Below are positions 38,135 through 47,473 of a stretch of DNA of 64,000 bases, piece by piece; position 1 is the stretch's first letter; each line of letters starts with the position of its first letter. The stretch comes from an uncultured Shewanella sp. (GTDB lineage Bacteria > Pseudomonadota > Gammaproteobacteria > Enterobacterales > Shewanellaceae): contig NZ_CANMWS010000002.1 of assembly GCF_947501665.1 (NCBI RefSeq), forward strand, positions 226,686 to 290,685, written 5' to 3'. The notes under the pieces were generated by a model that was not told where the DNA came from, ran no database searches, and saw nothing but the letters and a program-made list of their open reading frames with translations. The position numbers were made by a program, and so were the translations under genes.

Positions 38135-39400
38135 TTAAGCTTCATCTTTTACCGCAGAAGATACGGCTCCATCATGGCCTGCTTTTTTCTCGGTGGCATC
38201 CACAATCGTCAACACCGCTGCATCACCTACGACATTACAAGACGTCAGCACCATATCCAGTAACCTATCAAGCGCTGCAATAATCGCAAAAGCTTCAACG
38301 GGTAAACCCAACTGATGAATAAGTACACCAATCATGACTAATGCGCCACCAGGGATACCACCAGCACCAACAGACAATAAAAACACACTAAAAATGAGCG
38401 TGGGTAACTGCTCAGAAGTGATAGGTGTACCAAAAGCATTGGCCACGAAGAACACGGCAATCGTAATATAAATGGATGCGCCGCCCATATTCATGGTCGC
38501 GCCTAATGGTACCCCAAACCCTGCTATCGAGCGACTCACCCCTAATTTATCGGTTAATGTTCTCATGGTCACAGGAATAGTGGCATTAGAGCTCACTGTC
38601 GATAAAGAGAACATGATCTGCTCACGGGTCTTTTGTCTAAACTCTTTTGCTGAAACAGGGGTAAATAAACTAACCGCAATAGGGTAAACCACAAAAATCC
38701 ATACGATTAAAATCGAAAGAATAATCGCGACATAGCCTAATACACTCGCAAAAATACCTGCATCAAATGTCGCACCTAGCTTTAGCATTAACGCAAAAAC
38801 ACCAATGGGGGCTAAGCTCATCACCACAGTAATAAGTTTCATCATAATGGCATTAGCCACTTGAAAACCCGACACCGCACCAGCGGCTTTATCACCTAAG
38901 GATTTAATCACGCCACCTAACAATAACGCTAAAAAAATCACTTGTAACATATTACCAGAACTGAATGCAGTGATAACATTACTCGGTACAATATTCACCA
39001 GTAAATCCAGTAAATTAGGCAACTCCGTTGTCGTGATTTTAACCTCTGTACTGCCCGCTAAAGACATGCCAGCACCCGGTGTAAAAATAAGAGCGGCTGT
39101 CACAGCGGTTGCAATGGCAATAACAGTATTAATTAAATAAAAACCAAATGTTTTACCACCAAGGCGACCAAAATTCTCTAATTCTTCTAAATCACATACG
39201 CCGCATACAATACTGACAAATACCAATGGCACCACAAGCACCATAATCATACGCACAAACATGGTACCTATGCCAGAAGCAATTTCCACCAAGGTATGCG
39301 AAAAGAAAGCGACATCGTTAAAAAAGTATTGAATACACGATCCCAAAATGAGGCCTAAAAATAAACCAATAAAGATCCGTGTTGAAAGTGATGTTGTCAT
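38135..39400 (-). CDS. Dicarboxylate/amino acid:cation symporter (DAACS family)
   Basis: 421 residues, eight or so membrane helices plus the two re-entrant loops of the GltPh/GltP/SstT fold. Landmarks are MFVRMIMVLVVPLVFVSIV in TM3, the serine-rich loop SLSTVSSNATIPVT, the sodium-site motif GATMNMGGASIYITIAVFF and VGDAAVLTIVDATE near the C-terminus. Most likely substrates are glutamate, aspartate or C4-dicarboxylates, taken up with sodium or protons; the sequence alone does not settle which. It is monocistronic, with a long upstream region containing two inverted repeats. Confidence 0.9.
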   Translation of the reverse strand: MTTSLSTRIFIGLFLGLILGSCIQYFFNDVAFFSHTLVEIASGIGTMFVRMIMVLVVPLVFVSIVCGVCDLEELENFGRLGGKTFGFYLINTVIAIATAVTAALIFTPGAGMSLAGSTEVKITTTELPNLLDLLVNIVPSNVITAFSSGNMLQVIFLALLLGGVIKSLGDKAAGAVSGFQVANAIMMKLITVVMSLAPIGVFALMLKLGATFDAGIFASVLGYVAIILSILIVWIFVVYPIAVSLFTPVSAKEFRQKTREQIMFSLSTVSSNATIPVTMRTLTDKLGVSRSIAGFGVPLGATMNMGGASIYITIAVFFVANAFGTPITSEQLPTLIFSVFLLSVGAGGIPGGALVMIGVLIHQLGLPVEAFAIIAALDRLLDMVLTSCNVVGDAAVLTIVDATEKKAGHDGAVSSAVKDEA

Positions 39401-39803
39401 ATATTTACCTAACTCAAAAAATCAATAAGCATACCTTGAGGCATGTCTTGTTAATTGGGCACAATAGTCTTGCCCAATTTTAATGATATCGACCCTGATA
39501 ATGTTGCTCTTTACGACTAAATATCGCAGCAAAAAGCCTCCCTTCAATTTGTGAGCGCAAATAGTGAAACATGCTGAGCAAAATTACAAATAAAAAGCAT
39601 CGATTGACGTTAAGATAGGGATAAAGTCAAATATTCTAAAAACAGAATATTTACTAGAATGTGTAAAAAGTTAAATATAAAGATTAATTGATACCAATAA
39701 CAAACAAAAAAACCTTAACAACATCATTTGAATAACAAATAAAACGTTACCATATCATTTAAAGGGGATCTTATTTTTCAGTGTAATAAGACCCCAACTT
39801 ATA
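39401..39803 (-). promoter_or_regulatory. Upstream region of the symporter, with two inverted repeats
   Basis: 403 bases without a gene. A perfect 9-bp inverted repeat AATTGGGCA/TGCCCAATT (39453-39479) would fold in the leader RNA. A second, AAATATTCT/AGAATATTT with a 6-base gap (39629-39652), has the size of a dimeric-regulator operator. The stretch is AT-rich upstream of the latter. Confidence 0.45.
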
Positions 39804-41024
39804 CTAAGACAACCACAGTTCCACATCACGAATAATAAAGTTGCCATTATAAACCGGATCTGGCTCACCAATGGGGGCTAACTCAAAATAATGTTTGTGC
39901 TCTTCAGACAAAGCTTCATAGCCTCCTATCACTTGATATAACCAAGCTTCATGCTCCCAAGGAAGTGACTGAGACTTTAAATAATCTAGAGCTGATTGTG
40001 CTTTACCCGAGTCAATAACACTGACAAAGTAGCCCTCTACTGCTTGCTTAAACGGATTATTCGGGATTGCAAAATCCTCACTCTCACTGAGCAATACAGG
40101 CACTTGAGGCGCTAATACTGGCTCCACGTTTTGTATATGGCGAATTGCATTAATCTTTGACACGATACCCAATAACTCAGACTCTTGACTCGCATTATAA
40201 ATATCAGCTGAAGCCGGTGATAATAATGGCTCAGCGTGATTAAACAACACAGGGACTTGTTTGTGCGCCACATGCTCAAGCGGACGATAATCTGGATGTA
40301 AATTGGTGTGTAACAGCCAACCTTTTAATAAACGCGTGCGACCCCGTATTTGCCTGAAACGGCCTAATAACTCTAATAATCTTGCCTGTACCACACTGAG
40401 TTCTTGAGTACATTCACTCAAAGTTTGCTGCATGTTAACCACCAGCAACTTACGCAACTCACGTATATCGCCCGCAATATCGGTCAGTTCACTAAATAGC
40501 ACCAAAGATAAGTCATTCAACAGCTGCGTCACTTGCTCTTGCGCTAATTCATTCTCACGAATTTTGGCGCCAATACTACCTACATAACCAAATTCGTTAT
40601 TGATCCGTCCCCAAAGAACACGAATGGCATAACCTAAGCTGTCACAAAATCGATAAACATGCTCACTGAGTTCATTTAAATAAGCTTCACTTCGACTGTA
40701 ATCTGCTTGATAACGGGCCTCTTTATAGTGAGCCGCTAACGTTTTAATGCTGGCAATCGCTGAACCTGTATTGGCATCAATTTGGCGATTTCGTTCATCA
40801 TTGAGCCCTTCTTCTAACAAGGAGCGTATTGTGCCTTTAAGACGTAAGCCTTGCTCAATATCTGGTCGCCACAATACCCCCGCATCCTTCAGTTTATTCA
40901 GTACACTGGCATCATATTGATCAAGGGAGATCTCACCTTGTTGATACACATCCATAATGAGCTCACTGTGCCTGCTAAGTAATTTTAGCAATTTCACACC
41001 GGCCTGATGCAAGTGATCACTCAT
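39804..41024 (-). CDS. Kleisin-like (MukF/MksF-type) subunit of a DUF3584 SMC complex
   Basis: 406 residues, mostly helical. No catalytic motif is visible. The N-terminal 90 residues look like a winged-helix region, followed by long helices (QVTQLLNDLSLVLFSELTDI, ELRKLLVVNMQQTLSECTQE) and a low-similarity C-terminal half. Third and last gene of the set, 39 bases after the MksE-like gene. Position and architecture suggest the kleisin of a condensin-like complex; I assign it by context rather than by a recognised motif. Public annotations of such proteins can be misleading. Confidence 0.6.
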   Translation of the reverse strand: MSDHLHQAGVKLLKLLSRHSELIMDVYQQGEISLDQYDASVLNKLKDAGVLWRPDIEQGLRLKGTIRSLLEEGLNDERNRQIDANTGSAIASIKTLAAHYKEARYQADYSRSEAYLNELSEHVYRFCDSLGYAIRVLWGRINNEFGYVGSIGAKIRENELAQEQVTQLLNDLSLVLFSELTDIAGDIRELRKLLVVNMQQTLSECTQELSVVQARLLELLGRFRQIRGRTRLLKGWLLHTNLHPDYRPLEHVAHKQVPVLFNHAEPLLSPASADIYNASQESELLGIVSKINAIRHIQNVEPVLAPQVPVLLSESEDFAIPNNPFKQAVEGYFVSVIDSGKAQSALDYLKSQSLPWEHEAWLYQVIGGYEALSEEHKHYFELAPIGEPDPVYNGNFIIRDVELWLS

Positions 41025-41063
41025 TCAACGCTCCTTGCATAAAACATACAGCAACATCGCGCA

Positions 41064-41717
41064 TCATAATAAGTCCTTTTGCGTCGCTGTTTCGGCTTGC
41101 GCTTCCAAACTTAAGCTTTCCGTTTCATCAATAAAACGTATCACTTCATACAAATAATCTAGCTTTCCCGTTGCCATATAAATTTGTTTTTCTTTATTAG
41201 GTTTAACCAAATAGCCCAGTTCAACCAAACGCTTAAAAACAAGTTTAAGCTGTACATCCGTTTGCACACTGGTCGAGCCAAATAATCGATAATGACTGAT
41301 CCTAGCTAATTGCTCTCGAAATGCAGGGGTATCTTCAATACGTCCTTGTAACTCAGCCAAGCGAATAGTCGCGCCTTGGGTTAAAGGCGCATCTTGGCCG
41401 CTAGACTCTTGCACTAACACTAACCATTCAACCAATGGCGTTAAGCTTGTACAAATGGTTTTAAATTGATTGGAAATAACGCTACGCTCTTTCTCACCTA
41501 ATTGTAAATAACCACAAAAAAAGACTTCTCCCTCGGCCGCAACACTTAATGTGCGGTTAATTTGATTCAGGTAAGCCTCGACACTGTCACGTATCGTGGG
41601 ATTTTGCAGTGCTCGCCAAGCCTCTTCATCGCTTGTTCGGCAAATAAACTCACCTTGCAGTAATAATTCCGCCACGGCGCTCATACCCACTAACACGGTT
41701 TCATTTGAGTCATGCAT
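41064..41717 (-). CDS. MksE/MukE-like (kite) subunit of a DUF3584 SMC complex
   Basis: 217 residues. The ATG at 41717 overlaps the stop of the upstream SMC gene by one base (TGATG), indicating translational coupling. Helical with a C-terminal winged-helix-like part (ISHYRLFGSTSVQTDVQLKL, then LVKLGYL-type segment VELGYLVKPNKEKQIY), the arrangement of MukE/MksE kite proteins that bind the kleisin. No enzyme motif. Located between the SMC-like and kleisin-like genes. Confidence 0.65.
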   Translation of the reverse strand: MHDSNETVLVGMSAVAELLLQGEFICRTSDEEAWRALQNPTIRDSVEAYLNQINRTLSVAAEGEVFFCGYLQLGEKERSVISNQFKTICTSLTPLVEWLVLVQESSGQDAPLTQGATIRLAELQGRIEDTPAFREQLARISHYRLFGSTSVQTDVQLKLVFKRLVELGYLVKPNKEKQIYMATGKLDYLYEVIRFIDETESLSLEAQAETATQKDLL

Positions 41718-44700
41718 CAGCTTGCTTCCTTATTAATGGCTGTTTTCTGCTTTAATTTTTCACTGATGGCATTCACTTGCGGTTTCACAACTTGCAACTT
41801 ACGCGTTTGTTTATTAATAATATAGCGATTAGAAAATAAATTAAGTACCTCTGATTCCGGATTGGGAAACGCACCTAACACTGCAATATTATTATTCTCA
41901 CAAGCATCAAAGATTTTCTTCACATTGCCATGATGCAAGGTGCCTAACTCATCAATTGGCCAATGGATCACCACATCCGCTTTGCCTCTTAATAACCGAG
42001 TAAAAGCCAATAAGAACTTACATAAAATTAAATAAGCCATACCATGACTTGAAGATTCATTGAGCTGTCTGTCGGTACGTATAATCAAATCACTGTTGCC
42101 TTCTTTTAGGCGCAGTTCAATTTCTAACAATTTAGCTATTCCACCAGTGAGCGCAGAACGGCCTATAATATCCAGTGCTCGACGCATACTGACAATATAA
42201 TCTTCATCTGGCAGCCCCATAAACCCATCATTTTTCCAATGAGTATAGGCACTGACAAACGCACCCAATTCTGGCCAAAACTCTAATTCACTGATACGCG
42301 AGCGAATTTTCACTTCTGATCCGGAAACACCATCAAGAAATAACTCTTCACTGACTTCACGGGTGATCCGCGCACTTTGGGTCACAATTCGCCTATCAAT
42401 ATCCACCAACACATCGTAAAATGCGGTTAAATCAACCCCAAACATTCTGCCTTGCTCACGAAGCGCCATCACAGACTGGGGCACCATCACATTCAGTAAC
42501 TGCGCCAATTGCGGCACTAATTTTTGATAGTCAAGTAAACGAATCGATTTCTCATTAATAAAACTTGACTCTTCTCGCGCCCGCTCCCAAAATTCCGCTA
42601 ACCCTGAGCCTGACTTACTGGCAATAACCGAATCAAAATGTTCCACATATTGCTTTACCGAGCGCAGTAAATTATCTCGTTTTAATAATAACTCTTCCCC
42701 TTGCCTTAATCGCTCAGATAGTTGCCCTTGTAATTCATCACTATTTTTAGGTAATTTAAGCTCTGTCAGTTTACGTAATAAATGCCGTAATTTACTTAAA
42801 TTTTCAGAAGCATCAACTTGAGCTGAATCTGATATTTTACGCTGGCTATCTAAGGCATCTCGCTCGATTTTCACCGCTTTAGCTTGCGCTTTTAATGCTT
42901 GATCTAAATGAGTGACTTCCTTTTTGACCTCACTCAGTTGAGTTTGCAATTTAGGTTTACGCATTAACCAAGTATGTTGGTACCAATCATCAAAACGTAA
43001 TACCTCACTGCGGCGCTGCTCCGCCTTAGCAATGTTTTTTTCAAGCTTCGCAATATTCTGTTTAAGCTTAAGAATATGCCCTTCATCAACCCCACGAGAT
43101 TTCAGCTCATTTTTGTACCATAGATCACAGGCTTGCCTGTCCTCTTTCGCCGCCACTCTGCGTTGCTCAATATTTCCTTTGACTTGACTAAGCGCAGTTT
43201 CCACCACACCAATGACATCTTGCCAATAGGCTTTTTTCTCCATCACTAAGCTGAGCATTTGATCTTTATGCTCCGTTTGCCAGTCTAACTCTTGTTGCTT
43301 TAATTGTTTAATCTCTGTTTCAAGCACAGTTAACTGTTTTTTAGCCTCCGCTTTTCGCTGTGCTAAGACTTGATTAATATGTTGTTGTTCAGTGCGTTTT
43401 TCATCAAGTAAACGGCGTAAATCTTCTCGACTATTTTGGTAAGCCGTTCGGGCAACAGTTTGTTCACGGCTTAACTTATCTAATCGCTCTGTGGCGGCAA
43501 CCATGTTATCTTCTGCATCGTTTTGCCTCTCTTTTGCACTCAATAAGGCGTCTTCTGCCTTACTGTGCTCAAGGCGTAACGCCTGTTCAGACTGAGCAAA
43601 GCTTGGCGATTCAATCGCTTTTAAATCAACTGTCGCACCATAAATCCCCCCTAGACTGTCTTTAAGCGCCTCAGGATTTAAATCACTACGATGTAGTAAA
43701 GATTCATTAATGACTTTTCCAATATTGGTTTCCCAATCTGTCACCTCTCTACGTAAAAAATCAAGCAGAGTATGTGACTCAGGAAATAAAACTTGCTCAA
43801 TCTTTTCAAGCTCAACCTGACGCTCACTGACTCTCAGTGTTGCAATACGCAGTGCTTCATTTGCTTGTTCACGGACCTTTTGACCTTTACGCTCTTCAAG
43901 GTTTATTCGGTCAAATTGCGCATTACAAGCTTCTTGTTCTTCATCCGCTCGCATAATACGCTCATCAAACACCGCTAAGGCTATTTTCTCATCTTCGGTA
44001 TAAGCCACATTATTTACCGCCAAAGACAACTGAGCTTGATTCAATTTAAGCTGATAATGTTGTTCATTAAAGTCAGCTTGTTTTTTATCAAAGGTATGAC
44101 GCCACTCTTGCTCTAAGGCATCGATATCACTGCGAGCTTGATTATTTTGGCTATCTAATTGTGCCCGTTGATGTTCTTGATCTATATGTAATTGCTCAAG
44201 TGCACTATTTAATTGCTCACCTATTTGGCTACGTCTCGCATTATAGGCCGCCTCAACATCTTGATGTTGCTCAGTTTGCAATTTATGCTGCTCGATAAAA
44301 GCCGTTTTATCCGCCTGCCACGTCGACAATTGTTCTAAATCCGCTTTTGCCTGTTCAATATCCGTTTCAAGAAAAGCTTCATATTGATTTTCAATCGACT
44401 CAAGCTCATCTTCACATTTGGCCGCATCTCCTTTTGCTGCAGATAAGTCTAAATTCAATTCATCTCTCTGAGCTTTCCAATCCTTATCCAGTTGTTGCAA
44501 CGCATAATTATATTCTTTCGATAATGCTTGATTCGCTTCTTGACGCTCGATTTCAGTACTTTCATCTTTAACATACCCTTGCTTTAAGCCACTCAAGCGT
44601 AACTCTGTACTCAGTAACTGATCAAATTCTTGCTCAAGTTTGTCAAACTCGGGTCGAATTTTTTCAAAACCTTGAATGAGCTGACTTTCACGGATCCAAG

Positions 44701-45397
44701 CTTCGACATGTTGCGGATTTAATCGTGAACTGGGCGGCATCACGCCTTCTTCTTCTAAAATAGCCGCCACCATAGACTTGACGGTTTCCATCTTACCTTC
44801 TTTAGAATGCACCGCCTTGGCCAGTTTTTCTATATGGCGCAAACCATATTCAGGATCACATAACGAAAACTGCTTCGCATAAATCCGCAACTCCCCACTT
44901 TGCCCTCCCGCACTCAACAAGGCTTTATCATTTTGAATGATTGCGCGATATTCTTTAGTATTGAGTAACTTAGTAGTACTAACACCTGCTCGCTTAAACT
45001 CTCTACCCAGCTCAGCCATGGTATGACAAATCAATTGACTGTTTTCATGACTCTTCGCATAATCTTCAAGTTGAAACCCTTTTGCCACAAAACGATAGTT
45101 CACCCCTTTACCGTCACCTGCTGACGCTAATATCCCTTGATACAGTAATCCATCTGACTTGACATACTCAAAAATGATATAACTTGATTCATGAGGTAAG
45201 TACCAACGCTCAAAACTGTCTCTTGTTGAGGGCACCACTCTACTGGGGTATTCTCCATAAAAAACGGGCACGAGACGTTGTAATGTGGTTTTACCGGATG
45301 CATTGGTACCACAAATATTGGTATGGCCGTCCAACTTTAGTTCGACCACGCCAGGTAAATGGGTGTCTATGAGTATGATGCGATGTAAGCTTGGCAT
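41717..45397 (-). CDS. SMC-like ATPase, DUF3584 family (condensin-like complex)
   Basis: 1226 residues. N-terminal head: Walker A NICGTNASGKTTL (residues about 28-40) and the DUF3584 'YLP' motif in RWYLPHESSYIIFEY. About 250-960 is long coiled coil with many K/E/Q heptads and a hinge-like break. C-terminal head: ABC signature-like SSSHGMAYLILCKFL and Walker B VVIHWPIDELGTL. This is the plan of SMC/MukB/MksB proteins, which entrap or loop DNA in an ATP-dependent way. It heads a three-gene set with MksE- and kleisin-like subunits. No JetD-type nuclease adjoins, so it is more likely a chromosome-maintenance complex than a Wadjet defence system. Confidence 0.85.
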   Translation of the reverse strand: MPSLHRIILIDTHLPGVVELKLDGHTNICGTNASGKTTLQRLVPVFYGEYPSRVVPSTRDSFERWYLPHESSYIIFEYVKSDGLLYQGILASAGDGKGVNYRFVAKGFQLEDYAKSHENSQLICHTMAELGREFKRAGVSTTKLLNTKEYRAIIQNDKALLSAGGQSGELRIYAKQFSLCDPEYGLRHIEKLAKAVHSKEGKMETVKSMVAAILEEEGVMPPSSRLNPQHVEAWIRESQLIQGFEKIRPEFDKLEQEFDQLLSTELRLSGLKQGYVKDESTEIERQEANQALSKEYNYALQQLDKDWKAQRDELNLDLSAAKGDAAKCEDELESIENQYEAFLETDIEQAKADLEQLSTWQADKTAFIEQHKLQTEQHQDVEAAYNARRSQIGEQLNSALEQLHIDQEHQRAQLDSQNNQARSDIDALEQEWRHTFDKKQADFNEQHYQLKLNQAQLSLAVNNVAYTEDEKIALAVFDERIMRADEEQEACNAQFDRINLEERKGQKVREQANEALRIATLRVSERQVELEKIEQVLFPESHTLLDFLRREVTDWETNIGKVINESLLHRSDLNPEALKDSLGGIYGATVDLKAIESPSFAQSEQALRLEHSKAEDALLSAKERQNDAEDNMVAATERLDKLSREQTVARTAYQNSREDLRRLLDEKRTEQQHINQVLAQRKAEAKKQLTVLETEIKQLKQQELDWQTEHKDQMLSLVMEKKAYWQDVIGVVETALSQVKGNIEQRRVAAKEDRQACDLWYKNELKSRGVDEGHILKLKQNIAKLEKNIAKAEQRRSEVLRFDDWYQHTWLMRKPKLQTQLSEVKKEVTHLDQALKAQAKAVKIERDALDSQRKISDSAQVDASENLSKLRHLLRKLTELKLPKNSDELQGQLSERLRQGEELLLKRDNLLRSVKQYVEHFDSVIASKSGSGLAEFWERAREESSFINEKSIRLLDYQKLVPQLAQLLNVMVPQSVMALREQGRMFGVDLTAFYDVLVDIDRRIVTQSARITREVSEELFLDGVSGSEVKIRSRISELEFWPELGAFVSAYTHWKNDGFMGLPDEDYIVSMRRALDIIGRSALTGGIAKLLEIELRLKEGNSDLIIRTDRQLNESSSHGMAYLILCKFLLAFTRLLRGKADVVIHWPIDELGTLHHGNVKKIFDACENNNIAVLGAFPNPESEVLNLFSNRYIINKQTRKLQVVKPQVNAISEKLKQKTAINKEAS

Positions 45398-45619
45398 TTC
45401 TTTCCTTTTCCAACGCCTGCAAAACTGCAGCGAAACCTTGGCTCAACGAGAGTTTGTTGAGTAAAATGAGATTGAATGAGTAATAATCGAGGAGGGTAAA
45501 TTAAAACAAAACGACGCGCTAAGCAAACCTATTAGAAATCAAAGCGACAGAAATAGTAATAAAAAAGACGATAAAACAAACACAAGTGAACAAGCGCCCA
45601 CTTGTGTAAAGTTATATCA

Positions 45620-46327
45620 CTATGCACTGACTGCTAATTTAAGCCCTTCATATTGATCGCACATGAGTTGCATTTGTTCTTCATCAATGGCCCTTAGCCC
45701 GCTTAGCACTAATGTTTTTTCACCCGTACCAATCAATTGCTCACCACAATGAAGTTCAAATTTTAATGTCACATCCCCACGCTTTCCATCAATGTGCAAC
45801 TCTTTCTCAACGAGGCTTAAACGAACATCAGAAAACACTAAGGTATGCAAATCAATCGACATGCTTTCATAAATAATGAGCGGACGCGCAGGATTAACCA
45901 TAACCCCTTGCTCTCTCATCATAGGTACAAGCACATGAATAAAATTAAGTCCAGAAAACGCCACATAACTGCGAATAAAAGCTTCAGTTTGGGTTAAACA
46001 ACGGGTTGTTTCACCGCTGCGATGAACGCTTAAATAACACTTATCTTTTTCATCACATATATTGAAATCTTGCGCTTCATGTTTAGGAAAAACTAACGGG
46101 ACATGATCGCCCACCATCCCTTCAAACTTAAAGGTCATTGTTTGACTTAAACCGTATTCGGCCAATGTTAAGGCAAAAAGTAAGTCACCAGGCACACAAA
46201 ATCGCTTCGCATTCACATCATGAATGGGATTAAAATCTTGAGCCACATGTTTAGCGAAGCTGCTCGCTTGAGTCTGGCTAACCGAAATAACTTGATTTGT
46301 TTTATTAAAATAAGGACTTAAAAACAT
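45620..46327 (-). CDS. DUF3581-family protein, hot-dog-like
   Basis: 235 residues from the ATG at 46327; a GTG at 46342 adds five residues but the family begins MFLSPYF. Conserved pieces are FAKHVAQDFNPIHD, RFCVPGDLLFAL and YESMSIDL...GKRGDVTLKF. The FNPIH...VPGDLL part resembles the hydration motif of MaoC-type hot-dog enzymes, so a lipid or acyl-thioester ligand is possible. No signal peptide. Function unknown; the family is, to my knowledge, mainly found in Shewanella, Vibrio and relatives. Not obviously in an operon with its neighbours. Confidence 0.78.
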   Translation of the reverse strand: MFLSPYFNKTNQVISVSQTQASSFAKHVAQDFNPIHDVNAKRFCVPGDLLFALTLAEYGLSQTMTFKFEGMVGDHVPLVFPKHEAQDFNICDEKDKCYLSVHRSGETTRCLTQTEAFIRSYVAFSGLNFIHVLVPMMREQGVMVNPARPLIIYESMSIDLHTLVFSDVRLSLVEKELHIDGKRGDVTLKFELHCGEQLIGTGEKTLVLSGLRAIDEEQMQLMCDQYEGLKLAVSA

Positions 46328-46459
46328 ATTGCTTATTAACACTTAATATAAATCAAAAAATAGCCGCGAAGTATACAGCAAAACCCCCTCTTTACTCACC
46401 CGATGAGCTAAATTAACAGGAAATGACCCCTTTCATAATCAAAAATAGGCAATTAAGGG

Positions 46460-46496
46460 AAAAAAAAGAATAAGATCAACAGCCCCTAAGGGCTGT
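46460..46496 (-). terminator. Hairpin after the carbonic anhydrase gene
   Basis: ACAGCC/GGCTGT (46479-46484 with 46491-46496) lies 9 bases beyond the carbonic anhydrase stop codon; on the minus strand a U-rich stretch follows at about 46467-46460, separated by some ten bases. Moderate evidence for termination. Confidence 0.5.
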
Positions 46497-46504
46497 ATGG
46501 ATTA

Positions 46505-47248
46505 TTATTGCAAAATCATTCTCGCATTGACCGATTGAATAGGGCGATTATTACCATGAGGGAACAATTGAGTAAATTGCGCAATTTGCGCTTTTGAAGC
46601 GGTGATAGGCTCTTTCATCACAAACCATTGCACACCTTCACTACAGGGTGGCGTTGTTAACGAACCATTAAAGCGATAATACTCATCTTGTTTAGGCAGT
46701 AACTGATTAATATTCACAGCCGTATTTAAGCGATTTTCTTGGCCCACTTTTTTCGGCATTGTATCCCATATTTTTGCCAATGCTGGGTTATAAGCACCTT
46801 CTTTAAACATCACACCAACTACCGCTAAATGACCGGCTTTGTCGGCATTGACAAAATGCACTTCCATCGGAAAAGACTCGCCTTCAATGGTATTTTCGCT
46901 GGGAGAGTGAAAATGCAGCTGCTTCAAATCAAACTGAGTATTCTCAACATTAATACTGCTCCCTTTTCCATACACAACTTCAATCGTATGACCATTATTA
47001 AGCACTTCTGCTCCACCCGCTTGATACTGGATATACAACTTAGGTAAGTCACCTTTAATCATTCCCGTTAAATTAATCGGTGATTGATTGACACCTTTAA
47101 CACAAGTCGAAAAATTCGGGGCTAACTTCCCCCAATGACTTGGACCAATATCACCTGAATAACCCCATTGAGTTTGCTCTGTTGCCACAGCAGCATGTGA
47201 GGCCAAGCCGATGGAAACCGCACAAATCACGGACAAAACATTCTTCAT
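46505..47248 (-). CDS. Periplasmic carbonic anhydrase, alpha class
   Basis: 247 residues from the ATG at 47248 with GGAG upstream (an ATG at 47266 is possible); signal peptide cleaved after about residue 22 (SHAAVA). Hydrates CO2 in the periplasm. Zinc ligands are the two histidines of LKQLHFHSPSEN and the one in MEVHFVNAD. Other markers are QSPINL, and SLTTPPCSEGVQWFVM near the end, with cysteines placed for the usual disulfide. Monocistronic by appearance. Confidence 0.95.
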   Translation of the reverse strand: MKNVLSVICAVSIGLASHAAVATEQTQWGYSGDIGPSHWGKLAPNFSTCVKGVNQSPINLTGMIKGDLPKLYIQYQAGGAEVLNNGHTIEVVYGKGSSINVENTQFDLKQLHFHSPSENTIEGESFPMEVHFVNADKAGHLAVVGVMFKEGAYNPALAKIWDTMPKKVGQENRLNTAVNINQLLPKQDEYYRFNGSLTTPPCSEGVQWFVMKEPITASKAQIAQFTQLFPHGNNRPIQSVNARMILQ

Positions 47249-47473
47249 ACAATTATACTCCTGCACACATTTAAATAAGATGACAAATGAAATGACAATC
47301 TAAATCAAAACTAATTAAAAACATAACCCCTAAAAGAATATTTCGATTAAAATAAACCTAAACACTCAAAAAAACAAACTCAAAAATATTTAGCATCTTA
47401 TTGATATAAAAACATATAATTTATAAACGAATAAAGACCAGATAATTATTTCTAAATCAATTTAGGCCTATTC

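Noticed and set aside
39804..45397. Wadjet (JetABCD) defence system
   Set aside because: The gene order differs and no JetD-like nuclease gene is adjacent; the flanking genes are a symporter and a DUF3581 gene.
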